The notes under the pieces are model-generated. The model was given only the letters and a program-made list of their open reading frames with translations. It ran no database searches and had not been told where the DNA came from. This document shows positions 1 to 8,669 of a stretch of 51,878 nt of DNA, in pieces. The position numbers and the translations under genes are program-made. Positions within the stretch are counted from its first letter, which is position 1. Each line of letters opens with the position of its first letter. The stretch is taken from contig CAJTVL010000028.1 in assembly GCA_910579425.1 (NCBI GenBank), forward strand, positions 1 through 51,878, in the 5' to 3' direction. Source of the DNA: an uncultured Lachnospiraceae bacterium (GTDB lineage: Bacteria; Bacillota; Clostridia; Lachnospirales; Lachnospiraceae).

Positions 1-57
1 AAAAGGCTTATTTCCTGCATGATTTGTGCGAATTATTTTTTCCTTTCAAGGCTGGCA

Positions 58-86
58 TTGCATTATGAGCGGAAAAAGGGTAAAAT
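58..86 (+). promoter_or_regulatory. Probable sigma-A promoter of hisS
   Basis: A TTGCAT -35 (58-63) and a TAAAAT -10 (81-86) are separated by exactly 17 bases. Transcription would start near 93, giving a leader of about 50 nt that ends in an AAGGAG ribosome site before the ATG at 142. The leader is too short for a T-box riboswitch. Nothing identifiable lies in 1-57. Confidence 0.6.
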
Positions 87-141
87 AGTGTATCAAACAG
101 CAGATGCAAACCGTGTTTACGGACTATAAGGAGTAAAGATT

Positions 142-1401
142 ATGGCACTTAGCAAGAAACCTGTTACGGGAATGAAGGATATTCTTCCCGAGGAGATGAA
201 AATACGCGATTACGTGATCGGAGTGATTAAGGAAACCTACGGGGCATTTGGATTTACTTCCATTGAGGCACCCTGTGTGGAGCACATAGAAAATTTGAGC
301 AATAAGCAGGGCGGCGAGAATGAAAAGCTGATTTTCAAAATCCTGAAAAGAGGCGAAAAGCTGAATCTGGAGACCGCAGAGAGCGAAAAGGATCTGGTGG
401 ACGGAGGGCTGCGCTATGATCTGACGGTTCCTCTGGTGCGGTTCTATGCAAACCATGCCAATGAGCTTCCCAGCCCCTTCAAGGCCCTTCAGATGGGGAA
501 TGTGTGGAGGGCTGACCGGCCCCAGAGAGGACGTTACCGTCAGTTTATGCAGTGTGACATCGATATTTTGGGCGAACCCTCTAACCTTGCGGAGATCGAG
601 CTGATTTTGGCCACCACCACCATGCTGGGGAAGCTGGGCTTTAAGAACTTCCAGATTAAGATCAATGAGAGACGGATCTTAAAGGCCATGGCGGCTTACA
701 GCGGGTTTGCAGAGGAAAATTACGAGAGCGTGTTTATCACCCTGGACAAAATGGACAAGATCGGCATGGAAGGAGTGGAGAGAGAGCTCCTTGAAAATGG
801 CTTTGAGAAAGAAAGTGTGGACAAATATCTTTCCCTTTTTAAGCAGATGGAGGAGAAAGCGGATCAGCTTGGCTTTTTGGGGGATGTTCTCGGGGATTTC
901 CTGGAGGAAGAGGTGAAAATTGGCCTGCGGGAGATCACCGAAAGCGTTGAGGCAACCCAGAACTCCAATTTTACTCTGGTATTTGATCCCACCCTGGTCC
1001 GGGGGATGTCTTACTATACCGGAACTATTTTTGAGGTGGTGATGCCGGAGCTGGGGGCAAGCTGCGGGGGCGGCGGAAGATATGACAAAATGGTGGGGAA
1101 ATTTACCGGAAAGGATGTGCCTGCCTGCGGCTTTTCCATTGGCTTTGAGAGGATTATTTTGCTTCTTTTGGAGAGCGGATTCCAGATACCTGCCCAGCCC
1201 CAGAAGACAGCTTACCTTCTGGAAAAGGGCCTTCCGGGACAGGAGCTTTGCAGGGTGATCGCGAAGGCCCAGCAGGAGCGCAAAGACGGAAAGCAGGTTC
1301 TGGTAGTCCGCATGAATAAAAATAAAAAATTCCAGAAGGAGCAGCTGGCCAAAGAGGGCTATGAGGACATTCAGGAATTTTACAAAAAGCCGATTAAGTA
1401 A
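142..1401 (+). CDS. hisS: Histidine--tRNA ligase (clostridial type)
   Basis: This cytoplasmic class II aminoacyl-tRNA synthetase charges tRNA-His. The 419 aa match the usual HisRS length. Visible marks are a motif 2 region (VWRADRPQRGRYRQF), the HisRS signature LVRGMSYYTGTIFEV with its ATP/His-binding Arg, and a motif 3 region with GGGGRYDKMVG and GFSIGFERI. The presence of the LVRG-YYTG signature argues against the ATP-phosphoribosyltransferase regulatory subunit HisZ, which is the main alternative. The C-terminal domain (about 335-419) is unlike the usual HisRS anticodon-binding sequence: it carries the lysine-rich run MNKNKKFQKEQL and lacks the typical vilG-E ending. The ATG at 142 has AAGGAG upstream. 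The gene has its own promoter and is followed closely by a phosphopantetheinyl transferase. I see no his biosynthesis genes nearby. Confidence 0.88.
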   Translation: MALSKKPVTGMKDILPEEMKIRDYVIGVIKETYGAFGFTSIEAPCVEHIENLSNKQGGENEKLIFKILKRGEKLNLETAESEKDLVDGGLRYDLTVPLVRFYANHANELPSPFKALQMGNVWRADRPQRGRYRQFMQCDIDILGEPSNLAEIELILATTTMLGKLGFKNFQIKINERRILKAMAAYSGFAEENYESVFITLDKMDKIGMEGVERELLENGFEKESVDKYLSLFKQMEEKADQLGFLGDVLGDFLEEEVKIGLREITESVEATQNSNFTLVFDPTLVRGMSYYTGTIFEVVMPELGASCGGGGRYDKMVGKFTGKDVPACGFSIGFERIILLLLESGFQIPAQPQKTAYLLEKGLPGQELCRVIAKAQQERKDGKQVLVVRMNKNKKFQKEQLAKEGYEDIQEFYKKPIK

Positions 1402-1427
1402 TGTACAGCGCCGAAATGAGGTGACAT

Positions 1428-2105
1428 GTGATTAAGGTGTACTATAGTAAGGTGTCTCCCTTTTTGGAGGAAGACACCTTTTTCAGTCAACTGGCAAAAA
1501 TACCTGCGGACCGGAAAGAAAAAATTCTTCGGATGAAAAATAAGGAAGCAAGGATGCGCTCCCTCACGGCCGGAATGCTTTTGCAGTATGCTCTCTGCGA
1601 AAAAACAGGGCTTGACTATGAGACGGCAGAGCCTTTCCAGATCCGCTATGGAGAGAAAGGAAAGCCTTATACGGCCCGGGAGCTTTCGGTTCACTTCAGT
1701 CTGTCTCACTCGGGGGATTATGTGTGCTGCGCCATAGGGGATGGGCCTGTAGGCATTGACATTCAGCAAAAGACAGAAGGGAAGGAAAGGCTGGCGGAAC
1801 GCTTTTTTACATGCTCAGAAAAAAGGATGCTTTCAGAATGTGAAAAAGAGCAGCGAAGGGATTTGTTTTTCCGGATGTGGAGCATTAAGGAAAGCTATCT
1901 GAAGCTGACTGGGGAAGGGCTTTGCGGCGGATTGTCGAGTTTTGAAATTTCGTGGCAGGAAAAGAGGATTGTCCAGGGGGATGAGTGCAGAGCCTGTTTT
2001 GAAGAGTCAAATATTTTGAGGGGATATGGCTTTTGTGTATGCACAGAAAAGGAGTTGGGGGGTGTTTGGTGGGAGAGTGTACAAAATCAGGTATTTGCTG
2101 TATAA
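1428..2105 (+). CDS. 4'-phosphopantetheinyl transferase, Sfp/Gsp type
   Basis: This 225 aa protein has the family hallmarks: a Mg-binding GPVGIDIQ motif near residue 105 and the WSIKESYLKLTGEGL motif near residue 147, the family's W-x-x-KE-(A/S)-x-x-K signature. The family moves the 4'-phosphopantetheine arm of CoA onto a serine of acyl or peptidyl carrier proteins. The start is a GTG at 1428 with GAGGTG four bases upstream; no in-frame ATG lies nearby. It begins 26 bases after hisS and may be cotranscribed with it. No carrier-protein, NRPS or PKS gene occurs in the window, so its partner is encoded elsewhere. Sfp-type enzymes can also serve as the housekeeping enzyme if AcpS is absent. Confidence 0.9.
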   Translation: MIKVYYSKVSPFLEEDTFFSQLAKIPADRKEKILRMKNKEARMRSLTAGMLLQYALCEKTGLDYETAEPFQIRYGEKGKPYTARELSVHFSLSHSGDYVCCAIGDGPVGIDIQQKTEGKERLAERFFTCSEKRMLSECEKEQRRDLFFRMWSIKESYLKLTGEGLCGGLSSFEISWQEKRIVQGDECRACFEESNILRGYGFCVCTEKELGGVWWESVQNQVFAV

Positions 2106-2106
2106 T
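2078..2106 (+). promoter_or_regulatory. Possible promoter of the first glycan operon
   Basis: A perfect TATAAT (2101-2106) overlaps the stop of the upstream gene. TGTACA (2078-2083) sits 17 bases before it as a 4/6 -35 match. The predicted start point falls at about 2113, on or next to the ATG at 2114. That ATG has no recognisable Shine-Dalgarno, so the first gene could be read from a leaderless message. Confidence 0.4.
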
Positions 2107-2113
2107 AAATTAC

Positions 2114-3232
2114 ATGGACGAGTGTATATGGGAGAAGGATAGTTGCTGCGGATGTGGAGCATGCAAAGACGCCTGTTATTCAGGCGCAATTTGCATGATA
2201 CAGGATAAAGCGGGCTTTTTCTATCCAAGGGTAAATGAAAAAAAATGTATCAGGTGTGGAAAATGTAAACAGGTCTGTCCACTGCTTAATTGCTCTGAAG
2301 AGTCTGCTCAAAATTTGTATTTTGGCGTTCAGGCCCAAAATGATAAAATCAGGTATGAGAGTACATCGGGCGGTATTTTTCCAATACTTGCAGAGTATAT
2401 TTTTCGAAGGCAGGGAGTTGTGTATGGAGCGGCTTTTAACCAGGACATGGAGGTAGTACACACAGAAGCCTTTGATATGGAACAGCTTAAGAGTCTGAAA
2501 AAGACAAAGTATGTTCAGAGTAATCTGGATACGGTATATCTGAGAATTGCAAGCTGGCTAAAAAAAGAGAGGTGGGTTTTGTTTTGCGGCACACCATGCC
2601 AGGCACATGCACTGAAGCTTTTTTTGAAAAAGCAGCCATGTGAGAGTGAGAGATTGATCATAGTATCTCTTGTCTGTTACGGGGTTCCTTCGCCGGGAAT
2701 ATGGAATTCATACATAAAGTATCTGGAGAGCAGACATGGCGGGAAAGTAACGGGATTTTCATTTAGAGATAAGCGGAATAAGGACAACGGCCATACATGC
2801 TCCTATTTGATAAACAATACGGAATATACAACTTCTTCCTATAATAATATATATAGCAAAATATATTATGCCGGATATAGTTTACGCCCTTCCTGCTTGA
2901 AATGCAAATTTTGTACAGTTGAAAGAGACAGTGATTTTACAATCGGTGATTTTTGGGGGATAGAGAGAATAAATCCGACTATGGATGATGGAATGGGAAC
3001 GTCCATGGTGATTCTGCATACGGAGAAAGCGCGCAGAATCTGGATCAGCGTCAGGGACGAACTGCATTGGTTTGAGTGCAGGAAAGAAGAAATCCTGCAG
3101 CCCCGTCTGATTGAACCCACTGCCGCTGTGCCGGGACGCAGGTTTTTTGTGACGCTGTACAGAGTCTTGCCGTTTCCGGTGTTAATGAAGCTTGTGATAG
3201 GAATGGTTGGGTTAAGGGGTCTTTTGAAATGA
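2114..3232 (+). CDS. Coenzyme F420 hydrogenase/dehydrogenase beta subunit-like Fe-S protein
   Basis: This 372 aa protein has two ferredoxin-type 4Fe-4S motifs at the N-terminus: Cys11, 14, 17, 21 and Cys45, 48, 51, 55, the last before a proline. They are followed by the two domains of the F420-dependent hydrogenase/dehydrogenase beta family. A later Cys pair in LKCKFC and the DFTIGDFWG stretch are typical of the C-terminal domain. Such proteins are common in Clostridia and Bacteroides surface-polysaccharide loci, often beside polysaccharide pyruvyl transferases, as here. Their substrate is generally unproven, and F420 itself is not expected in this group. I chose the ATG at 2114 because the longer frame from 2033 only adds residues unlike the family and runs through the upstream gene. 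The stop overlaps the next start (ATGA). Confidence 0.85.
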   Translation: MDECIWEKDSCCGCGACKDACYSGAICMIQDKAGFFYPRVNEKKCIRCGKCKQVCPLLNCSEESAQNLYFGVQAQNDKIRYESTSGGIFPILAEYIFRRQGVVYGAAFNQDMEVVHTEAFDMEQLKSLKKTKYVQSNLDTVYLRIASWLKKERWVLFCGTPCQAHALKLFLKKQPCESERLIIVSLVCYGVPSPGIWNSYIKYLESRHGGKVTGFSFRDKRNKDNGHTCSYLINNTEYTTSSYNNIYSKIYYAGYSLRPSCLKCKFCTVERDSDFTIGDFWGIERINPTMDDGMGTSMVILHTEKARRIWISVRDELHWFECRKEEILQPRLIEPTAAVPGRRFFVTLYRVLPFPVLMKLVIGMVGLRGLLK

Positions 3233-4932
3233 TAGAAATGTTCAAATATCTGATAAGAACTCTTGAGAAGAAAGAGCAGAAAGCATGCAGAAGGTTTGCG
3301 CTGTTCTGCTTTATCGGTCCTGTTATGGATGTATTATGTTATTCCGAGATTATTTATATTATCAATACCGTAGTACGCAGCAACGAGGTGACGAGGGAAA
3401 TTATCCTTTTTACCTTATTTATGGCAGGAATTTCCCTGCTTAAGCTCTTTTTTGATTTGTACAGATATAAAATATCCAGTCGGTTTGTCTGTAAGAACGC
3501 GCAGAAGCTGTCAATGAAGCTGTATGAAGTACTGATCAAAGAAGATTTGGACGAGCATAATCAAAGAACTGTATCCCAGGCGCTTGCCGCGGTTCGCAGT
3601 GACGCAGAAAGCAGCATCAACATCATTACGAGCTGCATAGAGGTATATATTAATATTATCACAATGGTCGGATATGGGGCGGTATTGATTTACGTTTCCG
3701 GAGGAATCGGGGTGATTAGCTGTATTTTGCTGATTTTGAGTATGATTGGCATTCTTTTTTTCTACCAGAAGCAGGTGAAACTTTACGGAGAAAAGTACCG
3801 AAGCTATGGAATAAAGGTAAGCGCCCAGATTGCCATTACCTATGGGATCTTCAAAGAAATGAAGATCAGCGGCAGCGCAGATCCCTTGTTGCAGCGGTAT
3901 GAAGAGACCAGCGGAAAATATTCACAGTCCCAGAGAGAGTATAAATATAAAAGCAACGCCATTGGAGCGTTTATGCATAATTCGGTTCTGACAATTATGT
4001 TTATTGTGCTGGGACTTTTTTTGATGGTGGGGAATAATTTGTCTTATGTTCTTGGTCTGATGGTTTCATATATTACAGCGCTGGTTAGATTGATTACGAT
4101 GGCTTACAGTATTATACATGGATTTAATTATGTGGAATTTTCCAGAAGTTCCTATGAAGCCTTACGGGAGCAATTCAGCCGATATGAGGAAATTAAAGAG
4201 AGAGAAAGACAGGTCGAGAATATCAGACAAAAGAAACTTTGCTTTGGAAGAGGCCTTTCTGTTAGAAACCTGACATTTGGTTATGATGAGAGAGAACCTC
4301 TGTTTCAGGACATTTCGGTAGATATTCCGCCAGGCGCTACGGTTGCCATTACGGGTGTTTCAGGTGCGGGAAAGACCACATTTCTTGACTTGGTTACAGG
4401 ACTGCGAAAGCCTGATTCCGGAAATATTTTTTATGATGATTATGACATTGTGACACAGACAGACCGAGAAGGAAGATGCAGTGCCAAGCTTGGAGATATT
4501 GTAAGCTATATTCCGCAGATTGTCTATCTAAACGGAGAGACGATACGAAATAATGTAGCTGTTTTTGAGCAGGAGGGTATGATTGATGATAAAAAAATAA
4601 CAGAGGCCCTGAAGTGCGCGCAGATATGGGCGGATGTGGAGAGAATGCCGGATGGTATAGATACGTTGATTGGAGAGAACGGGATAGCGATCTCTGGAGG
4701 GCAGCGGCAGAGGATTGCTCTGGCAAGGGCTTTGTATAAGGACTTTGAACTTCTGATTATGGATGAAGCGACGGCAGCTCTGGATATTGAGACAGAAAAG
4801 GCAGTAATTGATTCTATCCGGCATGTGAAAAAGGATAAAACCATGCTCATGGTAACACATCATATGAGTCTGGCAAATGAATGTGATATGATATATAAGA
4901 TTGAAGACAGGAAAATGGTACGGGTGAAATAG
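3229..4932 (+). CDS. ABC transporter, fused permease-ATPase (MsbA/flippase type)
   Basis: This is a half-transporter of 567 aa with an N-terminal six-helix exporter domain (about residues 15-310) and a C-terminal nucleotide-binding domain. Walker A is GVSGAGKTT (376-384), the signature is ISGGQRQR (488-495), and Walker B is LLIMDEATAALD (508 on) with catalytic Glu513. The His switch lies in MVTHHMSLA. It should work as a homodimer in the cytoplasmic membrane. Its position second in a glycosyltransferase operon suggests export or flipping of a lipid-linked oligosaccharide, like PglK or MsbA, but a peptide or lipid exporter cannot be excluded. Its start overlaps the upstream stop by four bases, implying translational coupling. 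Confidence 0.88.
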   Translation: MIEMFKYLIRTLEKKEQKACRRFALFCFIGPVMDVLCYSEIIYIINTVVRSNEVTREIILFTLFMAGISLLKLFFDLYRYKISSRFVCKNAQKLSMKLYEVLIKEDLDEHNQRTVSQALAAVRSDAESSINIITSCIEVYINIITMVGYGAVLIYVSGGIGVISCILLILSMIGILFFYQKQVKLYGEKYRSYGIKVSAQIAITYGIFKEMKISGSADPLLQRYEETSGKYSQSQREYKYKSNAIGAFMHNSVLTIMFIVLGLFLMVGNNLSYVLGLMVSYITALVRLITMAYSIIHGFNYVEFSRSSYEALREQFSRYEEIKERERQVENIRQKKLCFGRGLSVRNLTFGYDEREPLFQDISVDIPPGATVAITGVSGAGKTTFLDLVTGLRKPDSGNIFYDDYDIVTQTDREGRCSAKLGDIVSYIPQIVYLNGETIRNNVAVFEQEGMIDDKKITEALKCAQIWADVERMPDGIDTLIGENGIAISGGQRQRIALARALYKDFELLIMDEATAALDIETEKAVIDSIRHVKKDKTMLMVTHHMSLANECDMIYKIEDRKMVRVK

Positions 4933-4978
4933 GCAATCTTTTGATTCATAAAATAGAAAAGAACGGAAGGAGGGGCTG

Positions 4979-6481
4979 ATGAGCGCTGGAAGGTATGAGT
5001 TTGTCAAAGACAGAGTTTCGATTGTTACGCCTGTTTTTGACGTAGAACGGTATCTGCCGGGGATGTTGGATTCCATACTGTCTCAGACATGGCAGAAGGT
5101 TGAAATGATCCTTGTGGATGACGGTTCTGCAGATAATACGGTTGAGGTGGCCGAAAGCTATCGAGGAAGGTTTGCGGCGAAGGGCTATGAATACCATATT
5201 ATAAGGGCGGCACATAAGAACGCTTCGGCGGCCATTAATCAGGGGTTACCCCATGTCACCGGGGAATATCTGATTTGGCCGGACAGCGATGATATTCTGG
5301 AACCAAGTTCTATAGAAGAGAGGGTAGGATTTTTGCAGAGAAACCTACAGTATCAATGTGTCAGAACCCTGGCTTATTATTTTGACGCCGAGACGGGAAG
5401 CACGAAAAAGGCCGACGAGAAGACGGGGGATTTAACGAAGGAAGAGCTTTTTTGGGATATTCTGGAGTTTAAAACTTTTGTCTGCTGCGGTTGCTATATG
5501 CTGAGGACACAGCCCTTTTTTGAGATCTATCCTGACCGCAGAATTCCGGAGTATGATGTGGGGCAGAATTTTCAGATGCTGTTGCCGTTTATGTTTCACC
5601 ATAAGTGTCCTACTATACAGAAGAAGCTGTATGGAGTCTGCGTCAGGGAGGGAAGCCATTCCAGGAGAATACTGACCCAGGAGCAGGACAAAAAAAAATA
5701 TCATGATTATGAGCTGCTGGTTGATGAGATTTCTGAGATTTGCGGACTGAAAGACCGGAAGTCCTTAAGAAGGATTAAGGCCTGGAAAATAAGACGCAGG
5801 TATCAGATTGCCTGTAAATATGGGTATCTGAAAATGCTGGTGAGCTGCTTTTTATTTTGTGTGAATACGCTCCGGGAGAGGGAGAGAAGATTCTATAATA
5901 GTAGAAGGCGCAGCCGGCTAAAAAACACAGATTTTACGATCATAGCATCTAACTGTAGCGGCACGATTATGTACTATGACTTGGGGGAGCCTTTTCTTTC
6001 CCCGACGATCAACCTTACTGTAGAGATGAATGATTTTGTTAAGATGGTTGAAAACCTGGAATGGTACATGGAACAGGAGATTGCAGAGGAAAAGGAAGAA
6101 GAGTGTTGTCCTGCGGGAGTATTGGGAGACGTCAGAATCCGCTTTGTCCACTATGCAACATTTGCGGAGGGGATCAGGAAATGGAGTGAGCGGAAAAAGC
6201 GTATTAGATGGGATAACCTGTTTATTGTGGGAGTGGAAAGAGATGGATGCACTTATGAAACCATAAGACGGTTTGACCAATTGCCCTATAAGAATAAGGT
6301 CATTTTTACCCATGCAGAATATCCGGAGATTTCCTCTGCTGTTTATATCAAAGGATTTGAAGGGGAAAAGGAGCTGGGGACAATCACAAATTATAAAAAG
6401 CAGTTTTGGAAAAGGCGTTATTTGGATGATTTTGACTATGTCCATTTTCTGAACGGCATGGGAACAGTAAGAGAGGGGTGA
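4979..6481 (+). CDS. Bifunctional GT2 glycosyltransferase-DUF1919 fusion
   Basis: The 500 aa protein joins two domains. Residues about 10-260 are a GT-A fold family 2 glycosyltransferase with VSIVTPVFD at the start, VDDGS for nucleotide binding and PDSDD as the metal-binding DxD-like motif. From about residue 317 a DUF1919 (exopolysaccharide biosynthesis) domain follows, recognised from DFTIIASNC, SPTINLTVEMNDF, RIRWDNLFIV and LPYKNKVIFTH. No membrane span separates them, so both act in the cytoplasm. DUF1919 proteins are usually separate genes of about 200 aa, and their activity is not firmly known. The fusion suggests that the two act on one acceptor in sequence. It starts with ATG after AGGAGGGG. 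Confidence 0.87.
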   Translation: MSAGRYEFVKDRVSIVTPVFDVERYLPGMLDSILSQTWQKVEMILVDDGSADNTVEVAESYRGRFAAKGYEYHIIRAAHKNASAAINQGLPHVTGEYLIWPDSDDILEPSSIEERVGFLQRNLQYQCVRTLAYYFDAETGSTKKADEKTGDLTKEELFWDILEFKTFVCCGCYMLRTQPFFEIYPDRRIPEYDVGQNFQMLLPFMFHHKCPTIQKKLYGVCVREGSHSRRILTQEQDKKKYHDYELLVDEISEICGLKDRKSLRRIKAWKIRRRYQIACKYGYLKMLVSCFLFCVNTLRERERRFYNSRRRSRLKNTDFTIIASNCSGTIMYYDLGEPFLSPTINLTVEMNDFVKMVENLEWYMEQEIAEEKEEECCPAGVLGDVRIRFVHYATFAEGIRKWSERKKRIRWDNLFIVGVERDGCTYETIRRFDQLPYKNKVIFTHAEYPEISSAVYIKGFEGEKELGTITNYKKQFWKRRYLDDFDYVHFLNGMGTVREG

Positions 6482-6485
6482 TACC

Positions 6486-7472
6486 GTGCAAAGGAAAGTA
6501 TCAATTATAATCCCTCTGTTTAATTCAGAACTCTATATCGGAGCTTGTATTCAATCTGTGTTGAAGCAGACTTACGGCAACTGGGAAATCATAATGGTGG
6601 ATGACGGTTCGACGGATAAAAGTTTTTCGATCGGTAAGGATTTAAGTCTGTCGGATGAGAGAATCCGTTTTTTTCATCAGGAGCATAAGGGCGTTTCTGC
6701 CGCCAGAAATCTGGCGTTGGATCGGGCCTTAGGGGAATATGTCTTTTTCCTGGATAGCGATGACGCGATCCATCCCTGTCTTTTGGAGCAATATATATGG
6801 GCTGCGGAGCAAAATCAGGCGCAGATGGTGATGTGCGACTTCAGAAAATTGAAGACAAAGCAGATGGGGAAAGTTTTGCAAGAGGCAGAGAAGTACGAAG
6901 GTAAAGTGGAATGGCGCATTGGAGAGAAGAACGAGACAGAGGAATGGTTTCATTTGAAGTACCTGAGGCAGATTGGAGGGATCGGCGGCAAGATGATAGC
7001 TCGGGATCTGGTGGAGGAGCTTCGCTTCGACGAGAAATTGCATTTTGGGGAAGACACGTTATTTCTATATAACCTGATAGGCAGACAGATTAAAATTGCT
7101 TATGCGGTTGCAGAATGGTATTATTACAGGATGCACTCTGCAAATACCATAGATTCTTCCAATGTGATAACAGATGTAAAATATATGGAAGGCCGCAGGC
7201 GGATCAGAAATAGTGAATACCAAAAGGGGAATATACGGTTTGCCGTACGTTGGGAAGCGCTTATCACTTTTGCCTTGGAGAGAAGCTATTCTCAGATGAG
7301 GAAAATCGGTAATAAGAAGGAGTGCTGTCATTTAAAGGAAAAAGCTGCCTGCGAGATGAGTGGGGAGTTATTTAAGAGAATGGATCCAGGGAGAAAAATC
7401 ATGTTTCGAGTTTGTTTTTCTTGCTATCCGCTATATTGGTTATGGAGGAATTGCCTGAAAGTATTCGCATAG
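6486..7472 (+). CDS. Glycosyltransferase family 2
   Basis: This 328 aa cytoplasmic GT-A enzyme has VSIIIPLFNSE at the N-terminus, MVDDGSTD (UDP-sugar binding) and FLDSDDAIHP (DxD), then a GEDT motif near residue 190 in the acceptor half. It transfers a sugar from a nucleotide donor to a growing glycan; donor and linkage cannot be read from sequence. The start is a GTG four bases after the upstream stop with GAGAGGGG seven bases before it. The last 25 residues are aromatic and basic (CFSCYPLYWLWRN), a likely amphipathic membrane contact. Confidence 0.87.
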   Translation: MQRKVSIIIPLFNSELYIGACIQSVLKQTYGNWEIIMVDDGSTDKSFSIGKDLSLSDERIRFFHQEHKGVSAARNLALDRALGEYVFFLDSDDAIHPCLLEQYIWAAEQNQAQMVMCDFRKLKTKQMGKVLQEAEKYEGKVEWRIGEKNETEEWFHLKYLRQIGGIGGKMIARDLVEELRFDEKLHFGEDTLFLYNLIGRQIKIAYAVAEWYYYRMHSANTIDSSNVITDVKYMEGRRRIRNSEYQKGNIRFAVRWEALITFALERSYSQMRKIGNKKECCHLKEKAACEMSGELFKRMDPGRKIMFRVCFSCYPLYWLWRNCLKVFA

Positions 7473-7494
7473 GTTCAGGCAAAATCAGGGTGAA

Positions 7495-8628
7495 ATGGAA
7501 GAGGGAAGGATTGGAATTTTGACGTTTCATTGTTCCGATAATTATGGGGCAATGTTGCAGGCATATGCTTTAAAGAAATATTTGCTTTTGGAAGGGATCA
7601 AAGCAGCCATTGTCCCATATGCCCCGCCTTTTATGACAGGCAGACACTGGTGGTTTCCATATGTGCCCAATAAAGGTTGGGCCGGATGTCTTGAATGGGC
7701 ATATGGATGGAAAATGCATTTAAGCATGAGAGGGGATTTTTTTCGGCAAAGGGCAAATATGAAATATTTCAGGCGGAAATATCTGACGGAAGAGGGGAAA
7801 CGAAAATTATATTTATCCTTCCAATTGAAAGAACTCACCTATTCATATTATATCGTAGGAAGCGATCAGATTTGGAATCCGATAATTACTTGTGGGTTAA
7901 GGAAGGAGTATTTTGGGTCCTTTGAGAACCGGTATAAGAAAAAGGTGATTGCGTATGCTGCAAGTCTTGGAGGAGTAAAGCTTGCAGCAGAGTATGAGGA
8001 GCAGTTGGCCGAACTGTTAAGCCATGTGGATGCTGTCTCAGTGAGAGAGGAAGAGGCGGTTTCCTATATACAGAAATTTTATCAAGGCGAGGTTCTTGCG
8101 GTATTAGATCCGGTATTTTTGTTGGAAAAAGAGCAATGGCAGGAAATCGAAAAAATCAGGGAGGAGGATGGTTATGTTCTTGTTTATCTCACAGAAGAGA
8201 ACCGGGAATTGGATGATTATGCAGAACGTCTGGCGCGAAAAAGAAATCTGGCAGTGATTGAGCTGGGGTTGAATAAAAGGAAAACTGATATGAGATGGAG
8301 AACTGATTATACAGCCGGTCCCGCTGAATTTTTGGGGTATATCCATAAAGCAGATTATGTAGTGACAAATTCTTTCCATGCAATTGCCTTCAGTATTCTG
8401 TACAGGAAACAGTTTATTGCATTTGTACATCGTACTTTTGGATCCAGAACCCAAAATATTCTGAATATCTGCGGATTGGAAAACCGGATTTACCGGACAG
8501 ATGCCGATATTGATTCACGGATTGAGTGGGATAAAGTGGAGATGCGTATACAGGGGTATAGACATCGTTCAGAAAATTTCCTGAAAAAGAATATTCCCGG
8601 AGATGCTTATAGGAGAAATCGCCCATAA
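7495..8628 (+). CDS. Polysaccharide pyruvyl transferase family protein
   Basis: The 377 aa protein shows the family pattern: NYGAMLQAYALKKYL near the N-terminus, YYIVGSDQIWNP near residue 120, AYAASLG, DPVFLL, and ADYVVTNSFHAIAFSI near residue 290. The family, including CsaB and WcaK-like enzymes, adds pyruvate ketals from phosphoenolpyruvate to sugars and gives the polymer negative charge. Together with the Fe-S protein at 2114 it forms a pairing often seen in gut Clostridia and Bacteroides. It is in a tight operon 22 bases after a GT2 gene. The exact product is inferred; some members may carry out other transfers. Confidence 0.88.
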   Translation: MEEGRIGILTFHCSDNYGAMLQAYALKKYLLLEGIKAAIVPYAPPFMTGRHWWFPYVPNKGWAGCLEWAYGWKMHLSMRGDFFRQRANMKYFRRKYLTEEGKRKLYLSFQLKELTYSYYIVGSDQIWNPIITCGLRKEYFGSFENRYKKKVIAYAASLGGVKLAAEYEEQLAELLSHVDAVSVREEEAVSYIQKFYQGEVLAVLDPVFLLEKEQWQEIEKIREEDGYVLVYLTEENRELDDYAERLARKRNLAVIELGLNKRKTDMRWRTDYTAGPAEFLGYIHKADYVVTNSFHAIAFSILYRKQFIAFVHRTFGSRTQNILNICGLENRIYRTDADIDSRIEWDKVEMRIQGYRHRSENFLKKNIPGDAYRRNRP

Positions 8629-8669
8629 TGCCTTATAATAAATAAGCGAAGGAGCAGGAAGATAAACAG

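Noticed and set aside
1..141. T-box or his-type leader before hisS
   Set aside because: The leader after the predicted start is only about 50 nt and has no T-box sequence.
2033..2113. N-terminal extension of the Fe-S protein
   Set aside because: It lies entirely inside the phosphopantetheinyl transferase gene apart from a few bases, and the protein family begins at the ATG at 2114.
8634..8639. Internal TATAAT before the GT2 gene at 8670
   Set aside because: No -35-like element lies 16-18 bases upstream.
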